A stretch of DNA of 64,000 nucleotides from Rhodospirillales bacterium BBD 1991-14 (lineage in GTDB: Bacteria > Pseudomonadota > Alphaproteobacteria > Kiloniellales > Kiloniellaceae), in contig LYSY01000001.1 of the NCBI GenBank assembly GCA_001657395.1, forward strand, positions 1 through 64,000, in the 5' to 3' direction. The notes beneath the pieces were generated by a model. That model was not told where the DNA came from. It made no database searches and worked only from the letters and a program-made list of their open reading frames with translations. Position 1 is the stretch's first letter. Every line of letters starts with the position of its first letter. Below are positions 18,229 to 27,171 of the stretch, one piece after another. A program made the position numbers and the translations under genes.

Positions 18229-20496
18229 ATGGCCGGTTTGGGGCAGCAGCAGGTGTCGGGCGAGGCGCCCGTAGCGCGGCCGGCGGTTCCGCTGGCCGGT
18301 GTTGCAACTCTGCGTCGGCTGCTGACCAGCCTGACCGCCGGGGTCATCTGCGGCCTGCTGGTGGTGATCTTCTCGATCTCCGATGCGGCGCTGCTGTTCA
18401 ATGGCGAACTCGGCGGCTATGTCGCTGTCGGCATCGGGCTTTGCCTCTTCAGCAGCGCTGTGCTGGCCGCCGTCATCGCCTGCAGTTCCTCCCATCCCGG
18501 CATGATCGGGCTGTCCCAGGAAGTGACCGTGGTCACCCTGGCGGTCATCGCCGCCTCCATGCATACGGCCATGGAGGGCCTCCACAGCGAGCGCGAGATG
18601 CTGGTGACTATTGTGGTGGCGATCGGCCTCGCGACCTCCTTCACCGGGCTCTGCCTGCTGGCTCTCGGGGTGTTTCGCCTGGGTCGCCTGATCCGCTTCA
18701 TTCCCTACCCGGTGATCGGCGGTTTTCTCGCCGGCATGGGCTGGCTGATCGTCCAGGGCGCCTTCGGCGTTATCCTGGGCGAGACGCCGAGCCTGCAGAA
18801 CCTTGCCATCCTGGTGGAGCCGGCCAGCGTCGCGAAGTGGGCGCCGGCCACCCTCTTTGCCTGCGTTCTGGCGGCCATTGCCCGGCGTGACGGCAGTGCG
18901 TTCGACCTGCCCATTGTGATTGCCGCTGCTCTGGCCTTGTTTCACGGCCTGGCCTGGACGCTGGATCTGCCTTTGTCGCAACTACAGGCCCAGGGATGGT
19001 TGTTCGACCTGCCGATGCAGGGGACGGTCTGGCCGCCCTTCACCGGCAACCCGCTGGGCAGCATCGACTGGGCCGTGATCTGGGCGGAGGTGCCGAAGGT
19101 CATGGCGATGGTCTTGGTGACCGCGGCCTCTGTGCTGCTGGCCTCCAGCGGGATCGAGCTGTCCTTGCGCCGCGATATCGATCTGGACCGCGAACTGCGG
19201 GCTGCCGGCCTGGCGAACTTCTTCGCCGGCACCGGCGGCGGCGCGGCAGGCTTTCAAGGTCTCGGGCTCTCCCTGCTCGGCCATAAGCTGGGGGGGGATT
19301 ATCGGCTCGTCGGTCTTGTCGTGACGGCAATCTGTGCGGCAACCCTGTTTTTTGGGTCGTCCCTTTTGGCCTACATGCCGATCCCGCTGTTCGGCGGCCT
19401 TCTGCTCTGGATCGGCCTCTCCCTGCTCTACGACTGGCTGGTCGAGGCCTTCTTCAAGATGCCGCGCCGCGAGTATCTGATCATTCTGCTGATTCTGTTG
19501 GTAATCGCCACCGTGGGCTTTCTCGAGGGGGTCCTAGTCGGGGTGATTTCGGCGGTCGTGCTCTTCACCCTGGATTACAGCCGTGTGGACATCGTGAAGT
19601 ACGCAGCCACCGGCGACGCCTTCCACAGCAGCGTCGAGCGTGGCGAAGAGGACCGCCGGATCCTGGTCGCGCAGGGCCGCCAGATCCTGATCCTGCGGCT
19701 TCAGGGTTTCGTCTTCTTCGGGACCGCCCATCGCCTGCAGAAACTGGTCCGCGCCCGCCTGCAGGGCGCCGGTCAGCCGAAGCTGCGCTTTCTTCTGCTG
19801 GATTGCCGCAGTCTGACGGGGCTCGATTCCTCGGCGGTGCTGAGTTTCATCAAAATCGGCCAGCTTGCCGAACGGTCGGGCGCGACGGTGGTCGCCACCA
19901 ATCTGCCCGCGCGCATCGGTCATCTACTTGCGAATGGCGGCTTCGGGCCCAAGAGTGGACTGCCGCTGCGCAGCTTCGAGGAATTCGATCGGGCCCTGGA
20001 ATGGTGCGAGGAACGTCTTCTGGAGGATGCGGTCGGCGCGCGGCCTCAGGCGCAGGACGACTCTATCGAGGGACTGCTCGGCCGGGCCCTCGGCGGGCCG
20101 CAGGCTGCCGCGGCCATGCTGCCCTACCTGGAAAAGATGGGGGTCGGCCCCAACGCCACACTCATTCACCAGGGCGAGGTCTCGAGCGACCTGTTTCTTG
20201 TTGAGTGTGGGCGGGTGAGTGTCCAGATCGAAACGCCGGAGGGCATTCGGCTGCGCCTCAGAACCATGGGCGAGGGTACCATCGTCGGTGAAATCGCCTT
20301 TTACCTGGATCAGTGCCGCTCCGCCTCGGTGGTCGCCGACACCGACGCGGTCGTCTGGCGCCTCAGCCGGGACGCCCTGGCCCGCATGAAGGCCGACGAC
20401 CCGGACATCGCCTCCGCCTTCCACGAGCATCTCGTACGTCTGCTGGCGACCCGGGTCACCCAGACCACCAACCTGATCCGGTCGCTCGCGGACTGA
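18229..20496 (+). CDS. SulP-family anion transporter with STAS and cyclic-nucleotide-binding domains
   Basis: 755 aa from an ATG preceded by GGGGTGGGGA. Residues about 25-430 form the multi-helix SulP/SLC26 transport domain, predicted to move sulfate, bicarbonate or a similar anion across the inner membrane. Residues about 455-560 are a STAS domain, with LLLDCRSLTGLDSSAVLSF as the characteristic core. Residues about 620-745 resemble a cyclic-nucleotide/CAP effector domain (HQGEVSSDLFLVECGRVSV, GEIAFYLD, then RSASVVADTDAVVW). The gene starts 42 nt after the giant RTX gene with no terminator visible, so co-transcription is possible. The substrate cannot be read from sequence. Whether the effector domain still binds a nucleotide is uncertain, since the phosphate-binding Arg appears in a shifted RSAS context. 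Confidence 0.9.
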   Translation: MAGLGQQQVSGEAPVARPAVPLAGVATLRRLLTSLTAGVICGLLVVIFSISDAALLFNGELGGYVAVGIGLCLFSSAVLAAVIACSSSHPGMIGLSQEVTVVTLAVIAASMHTAMEGLHSEREMLVTIVVAIGLATSFTGLCLLALGVFRLGRLIRFIPYPVIGGFLAGMGWLIVQGAFGVILGETPSLQNLAILVEPASVAKWAPATLFACVLAAIARRDGSAFDLPIVIAAALALFHGLAWTLDLPLSQLQAQGWLFDLPMQGTVWPPFTGNPLGSIDWAVIWAEVPKVMAMVLVTAASVLLASSGIELSLRRDIDLDRELRAAGLANFFAGTGGGAAGFQGLGLSLLGHKLGGDYRLVGLVVTAICAATLFFGSSLLAYMPIPLFGGLLLWIGLSLLYDWLVEAFFKMPRREYLIILLILLVIATVGFLEGVLVGVISAVVLFTLDYSRVDIVKYAATGDAFHSSVERGEEDRRILVAQGRQILILRLQGFVFFGTAHRLQKLVRARLQGAGQPKLRFLLLDCRSLTGLDSSAVLSFIKIGQLAERSGATVVATNLPARIGHLLANGGFGPKSGLPLRSFEEFDRALEWCEERLLEDAVGARPQAQDDSIEGLLGRALGGPQAAAAMLPYLEKMGVGPNATLIHQGEVSSDLFLVECGRVSVQIETPEGIRLRLRTMGEGTIVGEIAFYLDQCRSASVVADTDAVVWRLSRDALARMKADDPDIASAFHEHLVRLLATRVTQTTNLIRSLAD

Positions 20497-20590
20497 TTGG
20501 GAAGCCGCTGAATGGCCGCAGGATTGCCACGACCAAGCCAAAGAGTCCAAGGTTCGAGGCGCAATTTTCTGTGGACTGCTCCGGAAAACG

Positions 20591-20808
20591 CTGAACGCCA
20601 AGACCTGCGCGGAGGCACCGCTGCGGGACAGTAAACGCCTGCACTTTGATGCGCGTTCAGAGCAGGCTGTTGGTCATCATCCGGCAGCTTGAGAGGCTCT
20701 CACTCCGAACCGGTACTCCAGTTAAACTGCTACAGCAATCGAATGTCGGTCTCGGTGGTTGCGGGCCCCCGCAACCCATAAATCTCCCTGGAAACCCAGA
20801 GGGCCGAT
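20591..20808. repeat. Dispersed structured intergenic element, copy E1
   Basis: It lies between convergent genes. An 8-bp stem CTGAACGC (20591-20598) / GCGTTCAG (20653-20660) is followed by the conserved block GCAGGCTGTTGG. A perfect 9-bp hairpin GGTTGCGGG / CCCGCAACC comes next (20757-20776), then a degenerate terminator-like hairpin (about 20784-20803). Long stretches are shared with the copies at 35.2 and 45.0 kb. No credible ORF is present in this 329-bp gap. Confidence 0.75.
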
Positions 20809-20825
20809 CTCTACAGGGTCGAGCG

Positions 20826-21665
20826 TCATTTTGGATCGCCAGGCCGGACCGGCGACAAGGTGTCATAGCCCGCATAGGGGTGAACCGTCACGGTTTTGTC
20901 GGTCAGCAACACCACATCATAGGACGGATGGGCGGCGACGAAGTCCGGCTTACCTGACTGGTGCAGGTCTAGCGCGATATGCTGGCAGGTGCTTTGCGAG
21001 ACGGAGAAGGGGATACCCCACAGACTGCCCGAGACCGGCAAATGCATATGGCCGAACAGCATGTGGCGCACATTGCCTTGACGCGACAAGACGGCCAACA
21101 GCCGTTCCGGCTCCAGCAAGCCGAAGGCGGCGAAGTTGGGCACGTGCAGATGGGTGGGCGGGTGATGCATGGCCACGATGACGGGCCTTCCGTCCGCGCC
21201 CGTCAGTTGCGCAGCCAGCCAATCGAGGCGCCCACCATCCAGGCTGCCATGGACACTGGTCGCATCATGGCTGTCGACCACGACGATGCGGTAGCCGCCG
21301 GCATCGAACGTGGTTTGGACAAAACCGTACTCGTCCAGATGGTCGCAGCCAAACACGCGGACGAAAGCTGCTCTGTTGTCGTGGTTGCCCAGTGTCAGAT
21401 GAACCGGGATTGTCACATCTGCCAACAGCTCTTTCAGGGCCTCATAGGCAGCCACAGTACCGGAATCCGTCAAGTCCCCCGTCAAACAGATCGCGGCCGC
21501 GTCGGGATGTGTCGCCTGGGCGTGGGCAAGCGCACCCGCGAGCCGCGCAGCCGGATCGAGGCCGAACAGCGTCTCGCCTGGCGCCACAAGATGCGGGTCG
21601 GTGAAATGAAGGATCTTCGTCACGATTTCGCAATGCATGAGGGACGGTCCGGTCTTGTTGATCAC
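20826..21665 (-). CDS. Class III metallo-phosphodiesterase (GpdQ/CpdA-like)
   Basis: 279 aa calcineurin-like metallophosphoesterase. All binuclear metal motifs are present in order: TDPHL near the N-terminus, GDLTD, GNHD, MHHPP and GHMH. The protein is close in length and motif spacing to GpdQ glycerophosphodiesterases and CpdA cyclic-nucleotide phosphodiesterases. It is the last gene of the Ugp-like ABC operon, which favours hydrolysis of an imported phosphodiester such as a glycerophosphodiester. No signal peptide is seen, so it should be cytoplasmic. The start is uncertain: the longest frame opens with GTG at 21665, an ATG lies at 21638, and neither has a clear ribosome-binding site. Confidence 0.85.
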   Translation of the reverse strand: MINKTGPSLMHCEIVTKILHFTDPHLVAPGETLFGLDPAARLAGALAHAQATHPDAAAICLTGDLTDSGTVAAYEALKELLADVTIPVHLTLGNHDNRAAFVRVFGCDHLDEYGFVQTTFDAGGYRIVVVDSHDATSVHGSLDGGRLDWLAAQLTGADGRPVIVAMHHPPTHLHVPNFAAFGLLEPERLLAVLSRQGNVRHMLFGHMHLPVSGSLWGIPFSVSQSTCQHIALDLHQSGKPDFVAAHPSYDVVLLTDKTVTVHPYAGYDTLSPVRPGDPK

Positions 21666-21686
21666 GCCGTCGTTTGACAGATTGGT

Positions 21687-22964
21687 CTAGTTCACAAGCA
21701 GAGCGTTGGTTGCCGCGACAAGCTGTTCCAGCCCCTCCTCCGGTGACAGTAACCCGCGCTGAACCTGGTCAATAATCTCGCGTTGTGCGCGCCAGACCTC
21801 CACACCGTTCGGCCCGGGGTAGCCGTACCAAGGACGCGCCTGATCCATCTGGGTCAAGACCGTCGCGTAATTGGGGTTGTCCGCGAAGAAGTCCGTCAGC
21901 GCTTCGCCGGCCTGACGGTTGGTCGGCATGTATCCGGTCACCTGAACGATGTCGGCCTGTGCCTGCGGGCCGGTTACAAACTTCACATACTCCCAGGCCA
22001 GTTGCTGCGTATCGTCGTCTTGCGCCAAAATGGCAACCGCGTTGCCGCCTGTTGGCAAGCCGCCATCATCGGCCGACACCGGAAACGGTGCGGTCCGAAT
22101 GTCGAACCGGCTGCCGACAGCCTCGGTGAAATTGGCAACACCGGACGGAGAAGCGATAAACAGGCCAAGTTTGCCGGCGAAGAATTGTTGTCGGTACGGG
22201 TCCGGCGTCGTGGAGACGTTCATATCGGTTTCCTCGGCCAGCCGGCGCAGAAGACGCAAAGCTTCGAGGCCCGTCTCGTTGTCGAAGCCGGCACCGGTCT
22301 CATCGGAGTTCAGGATATCGCCGCCGAGGCTGAGGATGGTCGCCTGCCAGAACCAGTCGCCTGGGATAGAACTGACCGAAAAGTCCATCCCGTCAATATC
22401 GTCGGCGAGCGCGCCGATGGCCTGGGCCAGTTCAATCACGCCGTCCCAGTCGGTCGGAAAGGCGTCCGCGTCAAAACCCGCCTCTTCGACCAGATCGGCA
22501 TTGAAATAGATCACAGGCGTGGAGGCGTTGAACGGGATCGCGTATTGCGTGCCTTCGACCTGCCCGAGCGCCAGGAGGGCTTCACCGTAGTTGGCGTCCA
22601 CCCAATCCTCGCCTCCGGCGGCCATGAAGGGCTCCAGTGGAACGGCCTGGCCGCGTGGTTCCAGCGTTTCGACCATCGGGCGCAGCACGCTGAAGCCGGC
22701 GAAGTAAACGTCCGGCAGATCGCCGACAATGCCAGCGCGGATAACCGCCAGATGCGCTTCCTGATAGTTCGGCGGCGGCACCCGAAACTCCACCGTGACA
22801 TCGGGATTCGCCGCCATGAAGGCCTCGGCGAGTGGCTCGTGGAACCTTGCATGGCCTGGCCAGGCATGCATGACTTCCAGCGTTGTCTGCGCGCGGGCCT
22901 CGGTGGAGAAGCAGAACGCCACCAAGGCAACAACCGCCAAGGATGCGCGTGATCGGAGCTGCAT
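21687..22964 (-). CDS. ABC importer solute-binding protein (UgpB-like, family 1)
   Basis: 425 aa from an ATG with AGGAGA upstream; a longer reading to 23048 lacks that site and buries the signal peptide. Residues 1-26 are a Sec signal ending ARA. The mature protein has the family 1 sugar-type pattern (LEVMHAWPGHARFHEPLA near the start, a Gly/Pro-rich hinge and a long C-terminal helix). The tail resembles UgpB-type proteins (GYMPTNRQA, then WYGYPGPNG). It should capture the substrate in the periplasm for the two permeases upstream in the operon. A glycerol-3-phosphate-like or phosphodiester substrate is inferred from the adjacent phosphodiesterase. Confidence 0.87.
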   Translation of the reverse strand: MQLRSRASLAVVALVAFCFSTEARAQTTLEVMHAWPGHARFHEPLAEAFMAANPDVTVEFRVPPPNYQEAHLAVIRAGIVGDLPDVYFAGFSVLRPMVETLEPRGQAVPLEPFMAAGGEDWVDANYGEALLALGQVEGTQYAIPFNASTPVIYFNADLVEEAGFDADAFPTDWDGVIELAQAIGALADDIDGMDFSVSSIPGDWFWQATILSLGGDILNSDETGAGFDNETGLEALRLLRRLAEETDMNVSTTPDPYRQQFFAGKLGLFIASPSGVANFTEAVGSRFDIRTAPFPVSADDGGLPTGGNAVAILAQDDDTQQLAWEYVKFVTGPQAQADIVQVTGYMPTNRQAGEALTDFFADNPNYATVLTQMDQARPWYGYPGPNGVEVWRAQREIIDQVQRGLLSPEEGLEQLVAATNALLVN

Positions 22965-23044
22965 CGGTTTCGTCTCCTGTGGTTGAAGTATGCGGCGATG
23001 CCGCGCCAGATACGGATCCGCCTCTCGATTGGCTGCGCGGCTGC

Positions 23045-23875
23045 TCATTTCAGGCCGCTCATCGATACGCCCTGAACAAAACGACGTTGCGCAAACAGAA
23101 AGAGCAGCAGCAGGGGTGCAGTGATCATTGCTGCAGCGGCCATCAGAGGACCGAGACTGTCACCTCCTTCTGCATCGCGAAAGAACAGGATGCCAAGCGT
23201 CGGCGGTGCAAGGTCGAGTGACGAAACGACAATCAGCGGCCAGTAGAGATCGTTCCAGTGGTAGGACACGGAGAAGATCGAAAAGGCAGCCACCGCCGGC
23301 AGCGAGGCTGGCAGGATGAGCCGCCATAGGATTGAGGCCTCCGAAAAGCCGTCAAGCCGCGCCGCCTCGATCACTTCGTCCGGATAGCCGCGCAGGAACT
23401 GACTGAGGAGCAGGATCGCAAAAAACGAAACGACAAAGGGAATGACGAGCGCGAAGTAGCTGTCCAGAAGGCGCAGCTCCGCCAACCCGACAAAGAGCGG
23501 CAGCGCCACCGCCTGAAAGGGTACTGTCAGGCTGACGACGATCAGCACCGTCAAAAAGCCCTTACCACGAAAGCGCAGTTTGGCCAGGGCATAGGCGCAG
23601 GGCAAGGCCGTGGCGATCTGGAAGAACAGGATCGTCCCGCAGACGATGACCCCATTGGCAAGAAATCTCAGTATGGGGGTCTCTGTCAGCGCGCGGGCAT
23701 AGTTTTCCGCTGCCCGCCAGTCGCCCACCCAGAACGTGGACGTCAGATCGAAGGCCTCGCCAGAGGCGCGTGCCGAAGTCAGCACCATCCAGACAAATGG
23801 GAAAACGGAAAACACGACCGCGACCCACAAAAACCCATGGGCGGCCATAGATGAAAGGCGCGGCAGTCCCTTCAT
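23045..23875 (-). CDS. ABC importer inner-membrane permease (UgpE/MalG type)
   Basis: 276 aa with six predicted transmembrane helices. The MalG-type EAA loop reads EAARLDGFSEASILWRLILP at about residues 165-185 and contacts the ATPase. The start overlaps the stop of the preceding permease by four bases, which suggests translational coupling. It pairs with the product of 23872-24816 to form the channel. Confidence 0.92.
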   Translation of the reverse strand: MKGLPRLSSMAAHGFLWVAVVFSVFPFVWMVLTSARASGEAFDLTSTFWVGDWRAAENYARALTETPILRFLANGVIVCGTILFFQIATALPCAYALAKLRFRGKGFLTVLIVVSLTVPFQAVALPLFVGLAELRLLDSYFALVIPFVVSFFAILLLSQFLRGYPDEVIEAARLDGFSEASILWRLILPASLPAVAAFSIFSVSYHWNDLYWPLIVVSSLDLAPPTLGILFFRDAEGGDSLGPLMAAAAMITAPLLLLFLFAQRRFVQGVSMSGLK

Positions 23876-24816
23876 GCCGCCCTCCGGCGCCGGGCGTACC
23901 AGAGCTGAAGCAAGGAGATGGTTCCCACCATGGCTATGAAGATGAGCGCCAGTGTGCTGCCGTAACCAACACGAAAGTAGGCGAACGCTTCGAGGTACAT
24001 CTCATAGAGGATGACCTCGCTGCGTCCGGCCGGGCCACCCTGGGTGAGAACCACCACAAGGTCGAAGACCTGAAAGGCGCGAATCGTGGTCAAGAGAACG
24101 ACGACGAGCGTCGTGGGCCCGAGCAACGGCCAGGTAATGCGGCGAAACTTCTCCCAGCCACAGTCGGCTCCATCTAGCGCCGCAGCTTCGTAGAGGTCCT
24201 TAGGGATGGCCATCAGACCGGCCAGAAAAACGATAAAGCAGAAGCACATATGCTGCCAGACGCCGATCAGCGCCAGCGAGGGCAACACAGCGCCGGGGTC
24301 GGAGAAGAAGTCGATGGTGGGCAGACCGATCGCCGCCATCAGGCCGTTGACCGGTCCGATCCGGCCGTGCAGCACGAAGCTCCACACAATCGCCATCGCC
24401 GCCATGGTCGTCGTCAGCGGCAGGAAGATCATCAGCTCATAGAATCGGCGCGTGCGGGTTCTGGACACGACGAGAAGGGCAAAGAAAAGCCCCATTCCCA
24501 CTGACACCGGCACGACCATGGCGGCAAAAAGCAGAGTGTTGGAAACAGCACGTTGAGCGCCCCGGTCTTGCAGGGCGCTGGCGAAATTGTCTAGTCCCAC
24601 CCAGTTGAAGCTCAACGCGCCGAGTTGATAGTCGGTCAAGCTGAGTGCAAGAACCGCACCGACGGGAGCCAGCGTGGTGATCACCATCAGGATGACGGCC
24701 GGCGCGATGCAGATATGAGCCAGCCGTTCCGACCGCCTGGCCTGCCAGTGTGCGCCGTGTGTGCGGCCGGCCGACATCGTCAGCGGAGCAGGGCCTACCG
24801 CTGGAACCTCACTCAT
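23872..24816 (-). CDS. ABC importer inner-membrane permease (UgpA/MalF type)
   Basis: 314 aa with an N-terminal cytoplasmic stretch and six helices. An EAA-like loop (YEAAALDGADCGWEKFRRITWP) precedes the last helices. It overlaps the ATPase stop by four bases and the next permease start by four bases, so three transporter genes are tightly coupled. It acts as the second half of the channel. Confidence 0.92.
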   Translation of the reverse strand: MSEVPAVGPAPLTMSAGRTHGAHWQARRSERLAHICIAPAVILMVITTLAPVGAVLALSLTDYQLGALSFNWVGLDNFASALQDRGAQRAVSNTLLFAAMVVPVSVGMGLFFALLVVSRTRTRRFYELMIFLPLTTTMAAMAIVWSFVLHGRIGPVNGLMAAIGLPTIDFFSDPGAVLPSLALIGVWQHMCFCFIVFLAGLMAIPKDLYEAAALDGADCGWEKFRRITWPLLGPTTLVVVLLTTIRAFQVFDLVVVLTQGGPAGRSEVILYEMYLEAFAYFRVGYGSTLALIFIAMVGTISLLQLWYARRRRAA

Positions 24817-26012
24817 GAGGTAACCGTCAGGTTTGGGCGTTGCGCGGCTGGAACCGTGCGTAGCGGCAACACCTGGCCCTCAGCGGCAAACACATGAACG
24901 CCGTGGATGCCGGCGTCCAAAAAGAACCGGTCATTCAGGCGGCCCGCCGCCCGCGCGGATTCGAACTCCGCGGCCCGCATTTGGACGGCGACCCGATGGT
25001 TCCTGTCGCCGATACAGCACCACGCCAGCACTTCCGGGCCCAGAAGCTCGGTACGATCAAGCCGGGCCCGGAATCGCAGCGCCGGCTCGCTGTCCGGCTT
25101 GGCTAAGAAAAGAGCCTCCGGGCGAACACCGAGGCTTAATCCACTTTGGTTGGGTAGCGTGATCAGCACGCTGTTTTCAGCAGCCGGAACAAGAAGGCCA
25201 CCGACAGCGTTGCTGCGGGCATCCAACAGGTTGATAGAAGGTTGCCCGATAAATGTCGCCACGTCTCGATGAGCGGGGGACCGGTAGATATCGGCTGGCG
25301 TAGCGTGTTGCAGAATATGACCACCCATCATAAGTGCGATGCGATCCGACATGGTCATCGCTTCAACCTGATCGTGCGTCACGTATAACACCGTGGCGCC
25401 GAGACGCTTGTTTAGCGCCACCAATTCGGAGCGCATGGTAAGGCGCAGCTTGGCGTCGAGGTTGGACAACGGCTCGTCCATCAGCATCAGTCTGGGCTCG
25501 CGCACGATGGCTCGGGCAAGCGCCACTCTTTGCCGTTGCCCGCCGGATAGCTGGCTCGGGCGGCGCGCCAGCAAAGCGGCGATTTCGGTGAGCCGCGCAA
25601 CACTGTGAACGCGCTCTGTAATCGTTGCCTGGATGCCGCGATGACCTGGCCAGTAACGGCCGACCAGCGGCAGCCTCTGGCCTGTTCCCATCAGGCCCAT
25701 GACCAAAGGCATGGCGATGTTCTCGGCCACCGTCATATGCGGATAGAGCGCGTAGGACTGGAAAACCATGGCGATGTCGCGCGCCTTGGGCGGCAAATGG
25801 TCGATGCCCTCGCCGTCAATCGCGACAGTTCCCTCGGTCTGCGCCTCGAGCCCTGCCACGATGCGCAACAAAGTAGACTTGCCGCAGCCCGATGGCCCAA
25901 GGAGGCTGACAAAGGCCCCTCGGCGCACATCGAGATCGACAGCGCGCAGGACGGCGGTGTCGCCAAACGATTTGGAAACAGCCTGCAGGCTGAGTGCAGG
26001 GAAGGTGGTCAT
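24813..26012 (-). CDS. ABC importer ATPase (UgpC/MalK type)
   Basis: About 399 aa. The Walker A motif is GPSGCGKST, the signature LSGGQRQR, and the Walker B region LMLMDEPLSNLDAKLR. The H-loop (YVTHDQVEAM) and a C-terminal TOBE/MalK-like regulatory domain are also present. An extended frame reaches 26063, but the ATG at 26012 has GGAAG eight bases upstream and starts exactly where homologous proteins begin (MTTFPALSLQAVSKSFG). An insert of about 20 residues (LVMGLMGTGQRL...) lies between the Q-loop and the signature, which is unusual for the family. It powers the import system of this operon. Confidence 0.92.
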   Translation of the reverse strand: MTTFPALSLQAVSKSFGDTAVLRAVDLDVRRGAFVSLLGPSGCGKSTLLRIVAGLEAQTEGTVAIDGEGIDHLPPKARDIAMVFQSYALYPHMTVAENIAMPLVMGLMGTGQRLPLVGRYWPGHRGIQATITERVHSVARLTEIAALLARRPSQLSGGQRQRVALARAIVREPRLMLMDEPLSNLDAKLRLTMRSELVALNKRLGATVLYVTHDQVEAMTMSDRIALMMGGHILQHATPADIYRSPAHRDVATFIGQPSINLLDARSNAVGGLLVPAAENSVLITLPNQSGLSLGVRPEALFLAKPDSEPALRFRARLDRTELLGPEVLAWCCIGDRNHRVAVQMRAAEFESARAAGRLNDRFFLDAGIHGVHVFAAEGQVLPLRTVPAAQRPNLTVTS

Positions 26013-26110
26013 GCGATCTTCCGTCGTTCTGTCCACTGTCACCATATTGGAGCTTAATTTCATATTTGTGAAAAGTGGTGAAAAAAACCATATAAACCGA
26101 AACTGCAGCG
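26013..26110 (-). promoter_or_regulatory. AT-rich candidate promoter/operator upstream of the Ugp-like ABC genes
   Basis: This gap is far more AT-rich than its surroundings. On the minus strand it holds two adjacent copies of TTTTCAC. On the plus strand it also holds the inverted repeat TTTCA-TATTTG-TGAAA (26058-26073). RpiR-family proteins bind short inverted repeats of this kind, so autoregulation or operon control by the adjacent RpiR protein is plausible. No start site is proven. Confidence 0.4.
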
Positions 26111-26126
26111 CCGTTGGGTCGTCCGC

Positions 26127-26930
26127 TCACACGGGGCGAAGGCGGTCGGCGAGATACTCCGATAGAAGCGCCATAGAGGGCACCAGGCGCGCTGAGCCAT
26201 CTGCCGGCCAGGGGCCGATCTTGCTGAGGAGGATGCAGTCGTGCGCCGCGGTGGCCAGCGTGCTATCGCCGCGCGTGGTGATCGCGACCGTCCGTGCGCC
26301 GCTGGCCCGCGCCTGATCAATGAAGGCCACCGTTTCCTCGGTCACGCCGCTATAGGAGATGCCAATGGCAAGGCCGCCCTTGTCGAGGGTGCTAGCCAGT
26401 CCTTTAGCGACCAGGCCGGAACGCGGTACATGCGCCGTGATCCCGAGCCAGATGAGCCGGTTGGCTAACAAGTCGGCACAAACCGCAGAGACGCCGATGC
26501 CGAAGACTTCCGTGCGGCGGGCGGCTGCCAGTCTCTTGGCCAATGACGCAACACGGGCCGGGTCGATTAGGTTGACCGTATCGCTTAGTGCGGCTTGAAA
26601 GGCTTGGCCAAGTGTCTCCAGATCGGGATCGAGATGCTTTTCGCCTATGCCTGGCGCCTGCGTCAGGCGCATGGCTTTTTCGCGCTCGATCTCCCGCGCC
26701 AGGGCCAGCTTGAAGTCGCGGAAGCCCTCGAAGCCAAGCAATTTACACAGCCGCATGATCGTTGCTTGGCCGCTATTGGCGTTGCGTCCTAACTCACCGA
26801 TCGACTGGTGAACGACCTTATCGGGGTTTTGTGCGATGTAGAGCGCGACCCGCGACAGGGCTGTGGGCGCCTCGTCCACAGCGCGGTAGATGGCATCGAT
26901 AACACTGTGCTGCACGGCCTTGGCGGTCAT
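26127..26930 (-). CDS. MurR/RpiR-family transcriptional regulator
   Basis: 267 aa from the ATG at 26930, which has GGGAG seven bases upstream; a longer frame to 26987 has no such site. Residues about 10-85 form the RpiR helix-turn-helix (SIGELGRNANSGQATIMRLCKLLGFEGFRDFK). Residues about 115-255 form a SIS sugar-phosphate-binding domain, including GISYSGVTEETV. Members sense phosphosugars. It precedes the Ugp-like transporter in the same direction, so it probably responds to a phosphorylated product of the imported compound. The 241 bp upstream (26931-27171) hold no recognisable gene. Confidence 0.9.
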   Translation of the reverse strand: MTAKAVQHSVIDAIYRAVDEAPTALSRVALYIAQNPDKVVHQSIGELGRNANSGQATIMRLCKLLGFEGFRDFKLALAREIEREKAMRLTQAPGIGEKHLDPDLETLGQAFQAALSDTVNLIDPARVASLAKRLAAARRTEVFGIGVSAVCADLLANRLIWLGITAHVPRSGLVAKGLASTLDKGGLAIGISYSGVTEETVAFIDQARASGARTVAITTRGDSTLATAAHDCILLSKIGPWPADGSARLVPSMALLSEYLADRLRPV

Positions 26931-27171
26931 GCCTGGTCTCCCGACGTGTGAAGACGCGACACTATCAGCCGCCGCCGCCGCCGTCATGGTTGCAGGTTGG
27001 CCAGACGGCTATCCTCGTGACAATACCCGATGGCGTGTCGCAGAAGTTGGGGACACCGGGGCGTTGGCGGTCAGTCGTAGGATAGGCCGGCAGCGGCGGG
27101 TGGCGTATCAGGCGAACCCCCAGACTGCGCCTTGCATACCTTCTTTGCCGATCTCCGACGTTTTTCCCCGC

